Below, one piece after another: positions 14,252 to 21,504 of a DNA stretch of 64,000 nt. Where the stretch lies: IMG/VR virus record IMGVR_UViG_3300030102_007485, positions 1 through 64,000 of that record, one strand, 5' to 3'. The position numbers were made by a program, and so were the translations under genes. How positions within the stretch are numbered: position 1 is the stretch's first letter; each line of letters starts with the position of its first letter. Source of the DNA: a virus. A model generated the notes under the pieces. It worked only from the letters and a program-made list of their open reading frames with translations. It was not told the origin of the DNA and ran no database searches.

Positions 14252-14592
14252 TGAAAAAGATTGTTGAAAATTTTCGTAAATTCGCAGATTCGGGTGATGA
14301 AATTGATAAATTGGTTGCGAAATACTATTCTGACCTGAGTGATGACGCCCGTCAGGAGAAGGTAGACTTTTTCAAGAAAAGGATGAAAGCGTCAGTTCGG
14401 ACCAATGGAGAATGGATTCGCAAAACTATGCTTCATTCTTTTGAGCAAAAAATGAAAGCAGAACGGCAAAGAAGAGAAAGGACACCAGAAGAGACCGCCG
14501 CAGCAAAGGCAGCATCAGAAAAATCAAAATTAAAATCAGATGAAAGAGAAAGGGAGATGAGAAGAAAGTACGGCAGAAGGTGGAATAAGTAA
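14251..14592 (+). CDS. Basic helical protein with tagged N terminus
   Basis: The start overlaps the stop of the nuclease gene by one base. The protein has 113 residues, begins MKKIVENFRKFADSGDEIDK and is otherwise a long, highly charged helix (RTNGEWIRKTMLHSFEQKMK, then AERQRRERTPEETAAAKAAS) ending KYGRRWNK. It may bind DNA or RNA. The N-terminal 12 residues fit the shared leader signature of the region. Confidence 0.6.
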   Translation: MKKIVENFRKFADSGDEIDKLVAKYYSDLSDDARQEKVDFFKKRMKASVRTNGEWIRKTMLHSFEQKMKAERQRRERTPEETAAAKAASEKSKLKSDEREREMRRKYGRRWNK

Positions 14593-14593
14593 G

Positions 14594-14770
14594 ATGTGTA
14601 TAATTTGTGTTGAGTTGGAGAAGAACAGACTTACTGTTATCGAAGCGCGTAGGAATTATTGTGAAATGAAACCATTTCTAGGGGATCATGCTGAAGAGGT
14701 CGAAAAGTTGATGTTAGAGAAAGAGATAGAGGAAATATTACAAGGTTATATAGAATTCGAGGAGGATTAG
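14594..14770 (+). CDS. Small conserved phage protein with MCxxC start
   Basis: This 58-residue product starts MCIICVELEKNRLTVIEARR and has an acidic C terminus. I recall similar small proteins (N-terminal CxxC, then a helix with T-x-x-E-A-R-R) in marine T4-like phages, function unknown. The Cys pair could bind a metal or be a redox site. It lies one base after the stop of the upstream gene. Confidence 0.65.
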   Translation: MCIICVELEKNRLTVIEARRNYCEMKPFLGDHAEEVEKLMLEKEIEEILQGYIEFEED

Positions 14771-14771
14771 T

Positions 14772-14933
14772 ATGAGTATTGAGATGGTGTTGTTAATTGT
14801 TGCAGTCGCGATACAATTTTTAAACAACAGAAGGATTGATAAAAAATTAGAAGAACTAGAAGACAGGACAATCCTCACAATAAGAAACCCAGTAATGGCG
14901 AGAAGAAGTCTTTTAAGAAAAGAAAAAAAATAG
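14772..14933 (+). CDS. Small single-span membrane protein, 53 residues
   Basis: ATG 14772 follows CGAGGAGGATTAGT, a strong ribosome site. The N terminus is hydrophobic (MSIEMVLLIVAVAIQFL) and the rest is basic and helical (NNRRIDKKLEELEDRT, later RNPVMARRSLLRKEKK). It is the last gene before a new promoter. Function is unknown. Confidence 0.6.
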   Translation: MSIEMVLLIVAVAIQFLNNRRIDKKLEELEDRTILTIRNPVMARRSLLRKEKK

Positions 14934-14962
14934 TTACATTGCTTGCTTCTTTGTGATAATAT
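14934..14962 (+). promoter_or_regulatory. Promoter for the PurA-like gene
   Basis: TTACAT (14934-14939), 17-bp spacer, TAATAT (14957-14962), preceded by GTGA. It lies about 30 bp upstream of the ATG at 14994. Confidence 0.6.
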
Positions 14963-14993
14963 CAATCTACATTAACAAAGGAAGATAAAAAAC

Positions 14994-15995
14994 ATGTATG
15001 CAGATGTAGTAGTTGATCTACAGTTTGGTGATTGTGGCAAGGGGAAGGTGGCACACCATCTTTGTAAGACCGGAGACTACACTCACGTAGTGCGATATAA
15101 TGGCGGATGTAACGCTGGTCATACAATTTACCATGAAGGTAAGAGATTTATAACACACCACATACCATGTGGTGTTTTTTTTGGCATTAGGTCCATTATT
15201 GGACCTGGTTGTGTTGTCAACACTGAGCGGTTCTTGTCCGAAGTAGAAGAACTTGAGAGTGCCGGAATAGATACCAGAAGTCTTATTGGGATAGCATCAA
15301 ATGCCCACATAATTACAGACTTCCATGTATCGGAAGACAGTAGGGACACAGAGATTGGAACCACCAAACGCGGAAATGGTCCTGCGTATAGAGATAAGTA
15401 TGCCCGACGAGGTGTGCGTGCTTTAGAAGACCCAAGACTTGCCGAATACATAGTTGACATCTATGAAGAATTCCACAACAACCCAAACTTTAAAGAAATA
15501 GGGGTTTTGTTTGAAGGTGCACAAGGATTTGGATTAGACGTGGACTGGGGCGACTACCCCTATGTGACATCGTCTCATTGCACCGTTGGTTCAGCGATCT
15601 TGAACGGTATTCCACCAAGTTGTATTAGAAATGTTTGGGGTGTTGCTAAGGTTTATGAGACCTATGTTGGCGCAAAAGAGTTTCAGGGTGATGATCCTGA
15701 CTTTGATATTATCAGAGAACTTGGAGAAGAGTATGGGGCGACTACTGGTCGCCCTCGGCAAGTAAACTGGTTTGACTTAGATCGAATTGAGATGGCAGTC
15801 AATATCAACGGAGTCAACAAGTTGGTTATAAACAAAGTGGATGTTTTAAAAGAGTTGGGTCGCTGGGCAGTATACCACGGTCCAGATGTGCTCGAATTTG
15901 AAACAGCAAGTGATATGAATGGGTATATTATGGAAAATGTACGATCACCCACAGACATTGAGTATTACTTTTCCGAGAGCAAGCACAGAATTTAA
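14994..15995 (+). CDS. Short adenylosuccinate synthetase-family enzyme (PurA or PurZ-like)
   Basis: The protein has 333 residues against about 430 for bacterial PurA, close to archaeal PurA and phage PurZ. Family motifs are clear: VVVDLQFGDCGKGKV with Asp13 at the catalytic position, Lys16 and Lys18; RYNGGCNAGHTI with His43; GIGTTKRGNGPAYRDK-type loop; LFEGAQGFGLDVDWGDYPYV; GATTGRPRQVNWFD; NKVDVL. PurA joins IMP and aspartate using GTP. PurZ uses dGMP and makes the precursor of 2-aminoadenine (Z) DNA. As I recall, typical PurZ lacks the catalytic Asp, while PurZ0-type enzymes keep it, so the sequence alone does not decide. It has its own promoter. Confidence 0.85.
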   Translation: MYADVVVDLQFGDCGKGKVAHHLCKTGDYTHVVRYNGGCNAGHTIYHEGKRFITHHIPCGVFFGIRSIIGPGCVVNTERFLSEVEELESAGIDTRSLIGIASNAHIITDFHVSEDSRDTEIGTTKRGNGPAYRDKYARRGVRALEDPRLAEYIVDIYEEFHNNPNFKEIGVLFEGAQGFGLDVDWGDYPYVTSSHCTVGSAILNGIPPSCIRNVWGVAKVYETYVGAKEFQGDDPDFDIIRELGEEYGATTGRPRQVNWFDLDRIEMAVNINGVNKLVINKVDVLKELGRWAVYHGPDVLEFETASDMNGYIMENVRSPTDIEYYFSESKHRI

Positions 15996-16033
15996 AAGTT
16001 TTGTTGTTTTGATTCGATATACCTATTTATTGT

Positions 16034-16531
16034 ATGGATTTACACAAACTACAAGACTTAACTGAAGAGTTTCTTCGCTTCTTTGCTGAACAGAGGCAAA
16101 TCAATCTTGATGACATGCCACAGGTAAATTTTGTCATGGATGAAAAGTTTGCAAACGATCCCTTCGGAATGACTGGGTATTACAATCCTGAAAACTCAGA
16201 AATTTACGCATTCGTTCCAGGGCGTCACTATAAAGACATTATGAGAACTGTCGCGCATGAGTGCATACATCATGTGCAAAATCTACGCGGTGATCTTTCG
16301 GAAATGGGAGACATGGGGGAAGGTTATGCACAAAATAACCAAAAGATGAGAGAGATGGAGAAAGAGGCGTACCTTGAGGGGAATATGCTTTTTCGAGATT
16401 GGACCGACACGCGCAAAGAAGGATACAAAAAAAAGAAGTTGATGAAAGAAAATCGCGACTTGCAACCTACAAGCAAGAGTGAAGTTTTGTACAAAAGACT
16501 TTTGAAAAAATGGACGAGACACGACCGATGA
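16034..16531 (+). CDS. Zinc metallopeptidase (HExxH) with LLKKWT tail
   Basis: The protein has 165 residues. AHECIHHVQNLRGDL gives the zincin HExxH motif (His75, Glu76, His79), followed by a helix with EKEAYLEGN, where the Glu in EAYLEG could be the third ligand. Proteins of this size and motif occur in marine phages, substrate unknown. The C terminus EVLYKRLLKKWTRHDR repeats the tail of the 13011 protein. A likely role is proteolysis during head maturation or after injection, but this is inference. Confidence 0.75.
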   Translation: MDLHKLQDLTEEFLRFFAEQRQINLDDMPQVNFVMDEKFANDPFGMTGYYNPENSEIYAFVPGRHYKDIMRTVAHECIHHVQNLRGDLSEMGDMGEGYAQNNQKMREMEKEAYLEGNMLFRDWTDTRKEGYKKKKLMKENRDLQPTSKSEVLYKRLLKKWTRHDR

Positions 16532-16779
16532 ATTACGATGACATGAACCAAATAACAAAAAAGTTTCTGCTAAATGAAGGCGAAACTTCCATCAAAGAGT
16601 ATGTTCAATCTCTTATGGAAATAATAAATTCCTTGACTTTAACCACTCAGCGTGATATAAATAGAAGAAAGATAGCGAATAGTCACGTTAAAGAAATTAG
16701 AAGAAGATGTCGGAGACTGGAAGAAAGAATCGGTCTCTTGGAAGAACAGATAACTATCCTGGAAGAAACCAAGGAGTAG
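16528..16779 (+). CDS. Coiled-coil protein, 83 residues
   Basis: ATG 16528 overlaps the stop of the zincin gene (ATGA), which supports this start over an upstream ATG at 16510. The first part is MNYDDMNQITKKFLLNEGE. From about residue 45 there is a heptad-like charged helix (RRRCRRLEERIGLLEEQITI). No family is recognised; a small assembly or chaperone factor is possible. Confidence 0.6.
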   Translation: MNYDDMNQITKKFLLNEGETSIKEYVQSLMEIINSLTLTTQRDINRRKIANSHVKEIRRRCRRLEERIGLLEEQITILEETKE

Positions 16780-16783
16780 AAAC

Positions 16784-18886
16784 ATGAGTGGTCTCGGTGG
16801 TCACATGCCTCATATTCATGAGGATTATAATCTTACTTTTTTTCAACTAAAAAAAATCTTAAAGGAATTATCAAACGGTAATACGACCGGAACTGAAAAG
16901 TTAGACGGTCAAAATTTATATATCTCGTACTCTCTTTCTGAGGGTTGTGCCAAGGCGGCACGAAATAAGACAAACATCAAAGACGGCGGTTTAAATTCTG
17001 CTGAACTAGCAAGTAAATTTTTTGGACGTGGAGACCTAGAGTCATCTTTCAACGATGCTTTTGCTCGCTTTGAAGAAGTGGTTTCAAAAATGTCTGACGA
17101 TGAAAAGCGCACTGTCTTTGGAGAAAGTGCTGACATTTACTATAATGTAGAAATAATTGATCCACGAACTCAAAACATCATTGAATATAACACGACTGCA
17201 ATGGTGATCCACCGCTCTAATCACATTTGTGTTAACGGTAAGCATAATTTCAATAAACTAGAAGAGATTTTAAATAGAGTCAATTCCTTCGATCACAAGG
17301 TGGTGACAAACCCAATCAGAAAAATTGGACCACTATCTGAGTCGAAGACTGTGGAGTATCTTTCCCGAATTGACGCTGCCTATCAAGAGGTTGGGTTAAA
17401 GGAGACTTCCACAATCGCTGAATATCTTGTGCACAAGTGTTTGCCTAAAGTTATGGAATTGGGTTTGTCTAAAGAGAAAAATTCTTCAATCTTGAAGAGA
17501 CTTGTTACGAGAAAGTTCCCAAACCTAAATGAAATTAAAAAAGGACTCACTGCCGAACAGAAAAAGTCAGTATCTAAGTTGATCAATGACAAATCCACTG
17601 TACGAGATGCTATGTTTGTCGTCGAGAGCGTACTGCACGATTTCTCAGTTTCATTATTGTCTACCTTTACTAGCGGTTACTCGAACAACACAGGCGGCAA
17701 AGGACTATATGAAAGGTTTGTGACCGCCAAGTCCAAGATTGAAACAAGTGAGTATGATAAGGCAAGAAGTATCTTAAAACTTAACATGTCTAAGATTTCT
17801 CAATTAGAGGACGTAATTTTCGAGACTGAGGGTTTTGTCTTCAATAGTGGCGACATGGTGTACAAGATCACTGGCAACTTTGCTCCAGTTAATCAGATTT
17901 TAGGATTGTTTACATTTGGTCGCGGTGAGGTGCCACCACTTAGGGAGGTGGAGGAGAAGGAAGAGGATCCCAAACCAGAGGTACCCAGTCAAAAGATTGC
18001 TGTATTTCCAGGTGCTTTTAAACCACCGCACATGGGTCACCTCAAGGTGGTTGATCATTTCCTTGAGGACAAAAATGTGGACAAGGTGGTGGTCTTAATT
18101 TCAGATCCTAGTTCAAGGCAATCACAAAGGTCCATATCTCCTGCTAGAGATATCACCGCAAATGACTCCAAAGAGATTTGGGAGAAGATGACATCTGGTC
18201 GAAGCGGCATTGAGATCGTAGTTTCATCAGCACCCAGTCCAGTGTCCTCGACCTTTGAGTACATCGGAGAAGATGGATCAGCGCCAAAAAACGCAACCAT
18301 TCTTCTCGCATCTAGTGATAAGGACAACGACAGTCGTTTCAGGTCCGTAGAAAGGTATGCTAGAGGCGACTTAGACGTGGTAGTTGATACTATCCCTTCA
18401 ACAAACCATTCGACGTCTTATATGCAAAATTTATCGCAAGATAAGAAGATTTTAAATGATCTGCCTTCCTTGCAGTCAGGAAAGGATCCAAGTTTGTTTC
18501 ACGCTTCAGACATGAGATATCTTATTGGTCTAGCGCAAGAAGGAAATAAGAATGCAACATTTTTGCTTGGGGACTTTTTGCCAGAAAATGTAATTCAGTA
18601 TGTACTAAGACTTTTCTCAGTAGATTTGTCAGAAGATTTTCAGTCAAAGATGAAAAAGAGGTTGTCTAAGTCGCATGTGGATCTTTTAGATCAGGGGGGT
18701 CAACCAAATTCTTCGCCCTATAACCAAAAGCGACCAAAAGACAAATCTAACGCTTTTTTGGCAAAAGAAGAGGAAGAGTTAGAAGAGATCTCTGCGATGG
18801 GGGCAGGTGCCGTTTCTGGTTATTCTGCTCCGGTTGGACAGAAGAAAAGGAAAAAAAGAAAAAAAAATCCTAATTACAAGGATTGA
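16784..18886 (+). CDS. Fusion of ligase-like nucleotidyltransferase and HxGH adenylyltransferase
   Basis: The protein has 700 residues in two enzyme domains. Residues 1-370 have covalent nucleotidyltransferase (DNA/RNA ligase) motifs: motif I EKLDGQN with Lys39, YNVEIIDP as motif III, ETEGFVF near 345 as motif IV and VYKITG as motif V. Residues 405-600 have a nucleotidylyltransferase domain: FPGAFKPPHMGHLKVVDHFL (HxGH) and SDPSSRQSQRSISPARDITA as the second substrate motif, as in NMN or phosphopantetheine adenylyltransferases. The basic tail includes EEISAMGAGAVSGYSA, a motif I recall on other phage proteins. Substrates may be NAD-related or RNA ends. Confidence 0.75.
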   Translation: MSGLGGHMPHIHEDYNLTFFQLKKILKELSNGNTTGTEKLDGQNLYISYSLSEGCAKAARNKTNIKDGGLNSAELASKFFGRGDLESSFNDAFARFEEVVSKMSDDEKRTVFGESADIYYNVEIIDPRTQNIIEYNTTAMVIHRSNHICVNGKHNFNKLEEILNRVNSFDHKVVTNPIRKIGPLSESKTVEYLSRIDAAYQEVGLKETSTIAEYLVHKCLPKVMELGLSKEKNSSILKRLVTRKFPNLNEIKKGLTAEQKKSVSKLINDKSTVRDAMFVVESVLHDFSVSLLSTFTSGYSNNTGGKGLYERFVTAKSKIETSEYDKARSILKLNMSKISQLEDVIFETEGFVFNSGDMVYKITGNFAPVNQILGLFTFGRGEVPPLREVEEKEEDPKPEVPSQKIAVFPGAFKPPHMGHLKVVDHFLEDKNVDKVVVLISDPSSRQSQRSISPARDITANDSKEIWEKMTSGRSGIEIVVSSAPSPVSSTFEYIGEDGSAPKNATILLASSDKDNDSRFRSVERYARGDLDVVVDTIPSTNHSTSYMQNLSQDKKILNDLPSLQSGKDPSLFHASDMRYLIGLAQEGNKNATFLLGDFLPENVIQYVLRLFSVDLSEDFQSKMKKRLSKSHVDLLDQGGQPNSSPYNQKRPKDKSNAFLAKEEEELEEISAMGAGAVSGYSAPVGQKKRKKRKKNPNYKD

Positions 18887-18896
18887 GGGTTTAGAC

Positions 18897-19592
18897 ATGA
18901 TTTCTAGAGAAGAGATGCATAAAGAATTTGTACTAAGAGAAAGTATAAAAAAGACAATTAAAAACAAAATAGAGACGAGTTTGAGGGCAAAAAAGACCGA
19001 CCTTATTGAAGAGATTAAATTAAGGTCTGCCATAAACAAGATTCTCAGAGAAGCAGAACAAGACCCAAGTTCAGATCCTCATCCAAATACTGGTATAAAT
19101 TTTTTAAAGGTCCTATTCAAGAATACAAATTTTCTTGCCTCCCTAGAAGAAGCGTATAAGTCCCTAACCACTACAGACGAACAAAGAAAGTCATTTGAGT
19201 CTCACATATTCAAGGGAATAGAGATGACATTTTCTCGACTAGACGACATGGACACAGAAGATATCAAAGAAGAGGTGGACCTAGACATTGCACCAGAAGA
19301 GACTCCAGGGTATGTTGAGAAAAATTCAAAGACTAAAAAAGATGAAGAAAACGATGAGCGCGAAGAGTTTGACATTGTAGGGACAGATGAGACAGGAAGA
19401 AACGTTGCGTTTGAGACATACAAGAAGGTAGAAAAGTCCCTGATAGATCAATATGTGTCTATGGGAGACGATGATGATCGTGCCGCCTTCAAGAAGTATT
19501 TGATGTTAAATTTACAGCATTATTTTGATCAGTGGGAGTCAGAACTATCACCCACTGAACCTTCAGAAGAAGAACAGTTTGACGAAGTTTAG
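18897..19592 (+). CDS. Conserved acidic marine-phage protein, 231 residues
   Basis: ATG 18897 is chosen over an upstream in-frame ATG at 18807 that would overlap the previous gene by 80 bp. The protein starts MISREEMHKEFVLRESIKK, is acidic and helical throughout, and ends in KKYLMLNLQHYFDQWESELS plus an acidic tail. From memory a similar C-terminal segment is found in proteins of marine T4-like phages, function unknown. A rho-independent terminator follows directly. Confidence 0.6.
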   Translation: MISREEMHKEFVLRESIKKTIKNKIETSLRAKKTDLIEEIKLRSAINKILREAEQDPSSDPHPNTGINFLKVLFKNTNFLASLEEAYKSLTTTDEQRKSFESHIFKGIEMTFSRLDDMDTEDIKEEVDLDIAPEETPGYVEKNSKTKKDEENDEREEFDIVGTDETGRNVAFETYKKVEKSLIDQYVSMGDDDDRAAFKKYLMLNLQHYFDQWESELSPTEPSEEEQFDEV

Positions 19593-19611
19593 TTCGTACG
19601 AAATTCTTTAA

Positions 19612-19642
19612 AAAGAGCAAGTCTTAACTTGCTCTTTTTTTT
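19612..19642 (+). terminator. Strong rho-independent terminator
   Basis: AAAGAGCAAGT (19612-19622) pairs perfectly with ACTTGCTCTTT (19627-19637) around a 4-nt CTTA loop, and the T run continues to 19642. It ends the transcript of the 14994-19592 unit. Confidence 0.9.
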
Positions 19643-19652
19643 ATGGTATAAT
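19624..19652 (+). promoter_or_regulatory. Promoter overlapping the terminator; leaderless start
   Basis: TATAAT at 19647-19652 has TTAACT at 19624-19629 17 bp upstream, which lies in the loop and 3' arm of the terminator. Transcription would begin at about 19659, exactly the A of the next ATG, so the mRNA is probably leaderless. No Shine-Dalgarno is present. Confidence 0.6.
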
Positions 19653-19658
19653 CCTTTT

Positions 19659-20033
19659 ATGAAAAAGCAAGAAGTCTTAAAGCGCCGCCGCGGAAAAAAT
19701 TACTATACATCTTTATCTAAAGATTTAAAAAAAAGTGGTAAGATTGATTCTTTTTTTGAAATTCAATTAGCACAACTAACGATTGAAGACATACTGGCAC
19801 TTAAATTGGAATTGGCAGCAAAGTCTTTTAACGGCAAGTTGTACGGATATCCTGTTATACAAAACATTACAAATATAGTGAGAGAGGCATCAATAAAGTT
19901 TGCACTCTCTGTGACTCCTTCTAAGGGTGAAGCAAGTAATCTGCTTGGTTGTACCTTGGAGGATCTAAACAATTACATAAAAAAGTATCATCTACAAGAA
20001 TTTTGTGAAGCAATAATTACAAAAAGGAATTAA
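19659..20033 (+). CDS. Probable DNA-binding or regulatory protein, leaderless
   Basis: The protein has 124 residues with a basic N terminus (MKKQEVLKRRRGKNYYTSLS), a central helix pair (QLTIEDILALKLELAAKS), and a C-terminal segment SKGEASNLLGCTLEDLNNYI, then KKYHL, that reads like a helix-turn-helix of the Fis or Hin type. A gene regulator is plausible. There is no ribosome site; ATG 19659 coincides with the predicted transcription start. Confidence 0.6.
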   Translation: MKKQEVLKRRRGKNYYTSLSKDLKKSGKIDSFFEIQLAQLTIEDILALKLELAAKSFNGKLYGYPVIQNITNIVREASIKFALSVTPSKGEASNLLGCTLEDLNNYIKKYHLQEFCEAIITKRN

Positions 20034-20037
20034 ATAT

Positions 20038-20787
20038 ATGACGATTGACCCCTACAGAACGATATATGTTTTTGATATTGACGGCACATTAACCGAACCA
20101 CGACAAAAAATGACCGAAGATTTTTGCTTCTTGTTCTCGGATTGGTCTCAGACAAGGGAAGTGGTCCTTGCAACAGGAAGTGATTATCAGAAAGTAAAGC
20201 AACAATTACCTTCCAGCATACTTGACCGTTGTCAGTTGGTTTTCTGCTGCATGGGTAATGAAGTGAGAAATTCTGATGGTACGGTAATAGATACAAACTC
20301 CTTTACGTTGTCTGAGGAGATGGAAAATGACTTGAAAAATTTTTTGGTCAATTCTTCATACGCTGAAAAAGTGGGACGCCACATTGAATATCGCACCGGC
20401 ATGGTCAACTTTTCTGTAGTCGGCAGAAATGCTAGTCTTGAGCAACGCAAGCGATACAATTTGTGGGACAAAGTAAATCAGGAAAGAATGTCTATAGCGG
20501 AGGCAATAAATTCAAAATACCCTGAAATCGACGCAACCGTCGGAGGATCAATAAGTATTGACATCATAAAAAAAGGGGCAGACAAAGGACAGGTGGTAAA
20601 ATACCTGCAAGATCTTAAGGTTGAAAGACTTGTTTTTGTCGGTGATCGTTGCTATCCTGGAGGAAACGACTTTGGTATTGTAAGAGAGTTAGAGGTTAGT
20701 AGTTTAGTGTATGAGTGGTTTAATGTAGAAAGTCCCAAGGGAACTATTGATTTGATTTTAAATAATTCTGCATTTAAAAGATTTTAG
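20038..20787 (+). CDS. Eukaryotic-type phosphomannomutase (HAD family)
   Basis: The protein has 249 residues, the length of human-type PMM. Motifs: FDIDGTLTEPRQKMTEDF with nucleophile Asp13 and Asp15, a GSDYQKVKQQL segment, YRTGMVNFSVVGRNASLEQR for sugar-phosphate binding, GGSISIDIIKKGADKGQVVK, and VFVGDRCYPGGNDFGIV for Mg2+. The enzyme converts mannose 6-phosphate to mannose 1-phosphate for GDP-mannose synthesis. It fits with the GDP-mannose 4,6-dehydratase at 45448 and the cupin at 35923. This PMM type is unusual in bacteria and phages. Ribosome site AAAAAGGAATT. Confidence 0.9.
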   Translation: MTIDPYRTIYVFDIDGTLTEPRQKMTEDFCFLFSDWSQTREVVLATGSDYQKVKQQLPSSILDRCQLVFCCMGNEVRNSDGTVIDTNSFTLSEEMENDLKNFLVNSSYAEKVGRHIEYRTGMVNFSVVGRNASLEQRKRYNLWDKVNQERMSIAEAINSKYPEIDATVGGSISIDIIKKGADKGQVVKYLQDLKVERLVFVGDRCYPGGNDFGIVRELEVSSLVYEWFNVESPKGTIDLILNNSAFKRF

Positions 20788-20836
20788 TGTGTCACATAGG
20801 AATTGAGCATAATAATTAAACCGGGAGGTATTAGAT

Positions 20837-20905
20837 ATGAGTGATTCAAAGAAATGCAGTTGTTGCGAGTGTTGCACATGTACTTGTGAAAAGTGCTGCG
20901 AATAA
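20837..20905 (+). CDS. 22-residue Cys-rich micropeptide, metallothionein-like
   Basis: ATG 20837 follows GGGAGGTATTAGAT. The peptide has nine Cys in 22 residues, at positions 7, 9, 10, 12, 13, 15, 17, 20 and 21, between a polar start MSDSKK and a final Glu. The density of CxC and CC matches metallothionein-type metal binding. It ends only 6 bp before the tmRNA, so both are likely on the same primary transcript. It may bind Zn, Cu or Fe-S. The ribosome site and clean stop support a real gene. Confidence 0.55.
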   Translation: MSDSKKCSCCECCTCTCEKCCE

Positions 20906-20911
20906 AGATTT

Positions 20912-21222
<311 letters not shown>

Positions 21223-21245
21223 TTTTTAACATTGGAGACTATTTG

Positions 21246-21428
21246 ATGAAGCATTTAAAACAAAATAATATATCTTATATTAAGCATTTTTTCAGAGGGG
21301 TTGGTTTTGTTTTTTGGTCCTTGAAAATGTTAGGTGTATGTCTTATCCATGCTGTTTTCCCATTTTGGCATGAAGACACCTTTTCCAGAGAAGTTGGTAA
21401 ATTATCATCACGATTAAAAAATTTGTAA
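21246..21428 (+). CDS. DUF6356-like small protein
   Basis: ATG 21246 follows TTGGAGACTATTTG. The 60-residue protein reads MKHLKQNNISYIKHFFRGVG with a hydrophobic middle and LIHAVFPFWHEDTFSREVGK. The pattern (MKHLxENxxSYxxHFxRAxxF, then HAxxPFxFxxT) is, as I recall, that of DUF6356 proteins, often annotated as capsule biosynthesis protein in phages without evidence. The middle could be one membrane segment. The upstream extension of the same frame lies in the tmRNA and is not coding. Confidence 0.7.
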   Translation: MKHLKQNNISYIKHFFRGVGFVFWSLKMLGVCLIHAVFPFWHEDTFSREVGKLSSRLKNL

Positions 21429-21504
21429 GTTTGTATCACTTTTTGATTTAGAATCAGGCAGCACCTAGGCAACGTCTTTTATGAACTTGGCAACTATTTA
21501 AACC

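Noticed and set aside
14994-15995. Firm PurZ call and Z-genome claim
   Set aside because: The catalytic Asp is kept and no DatZ, MazZ or DpoZ is visible in the window, so only a PurA/PurZ-family call is justified.
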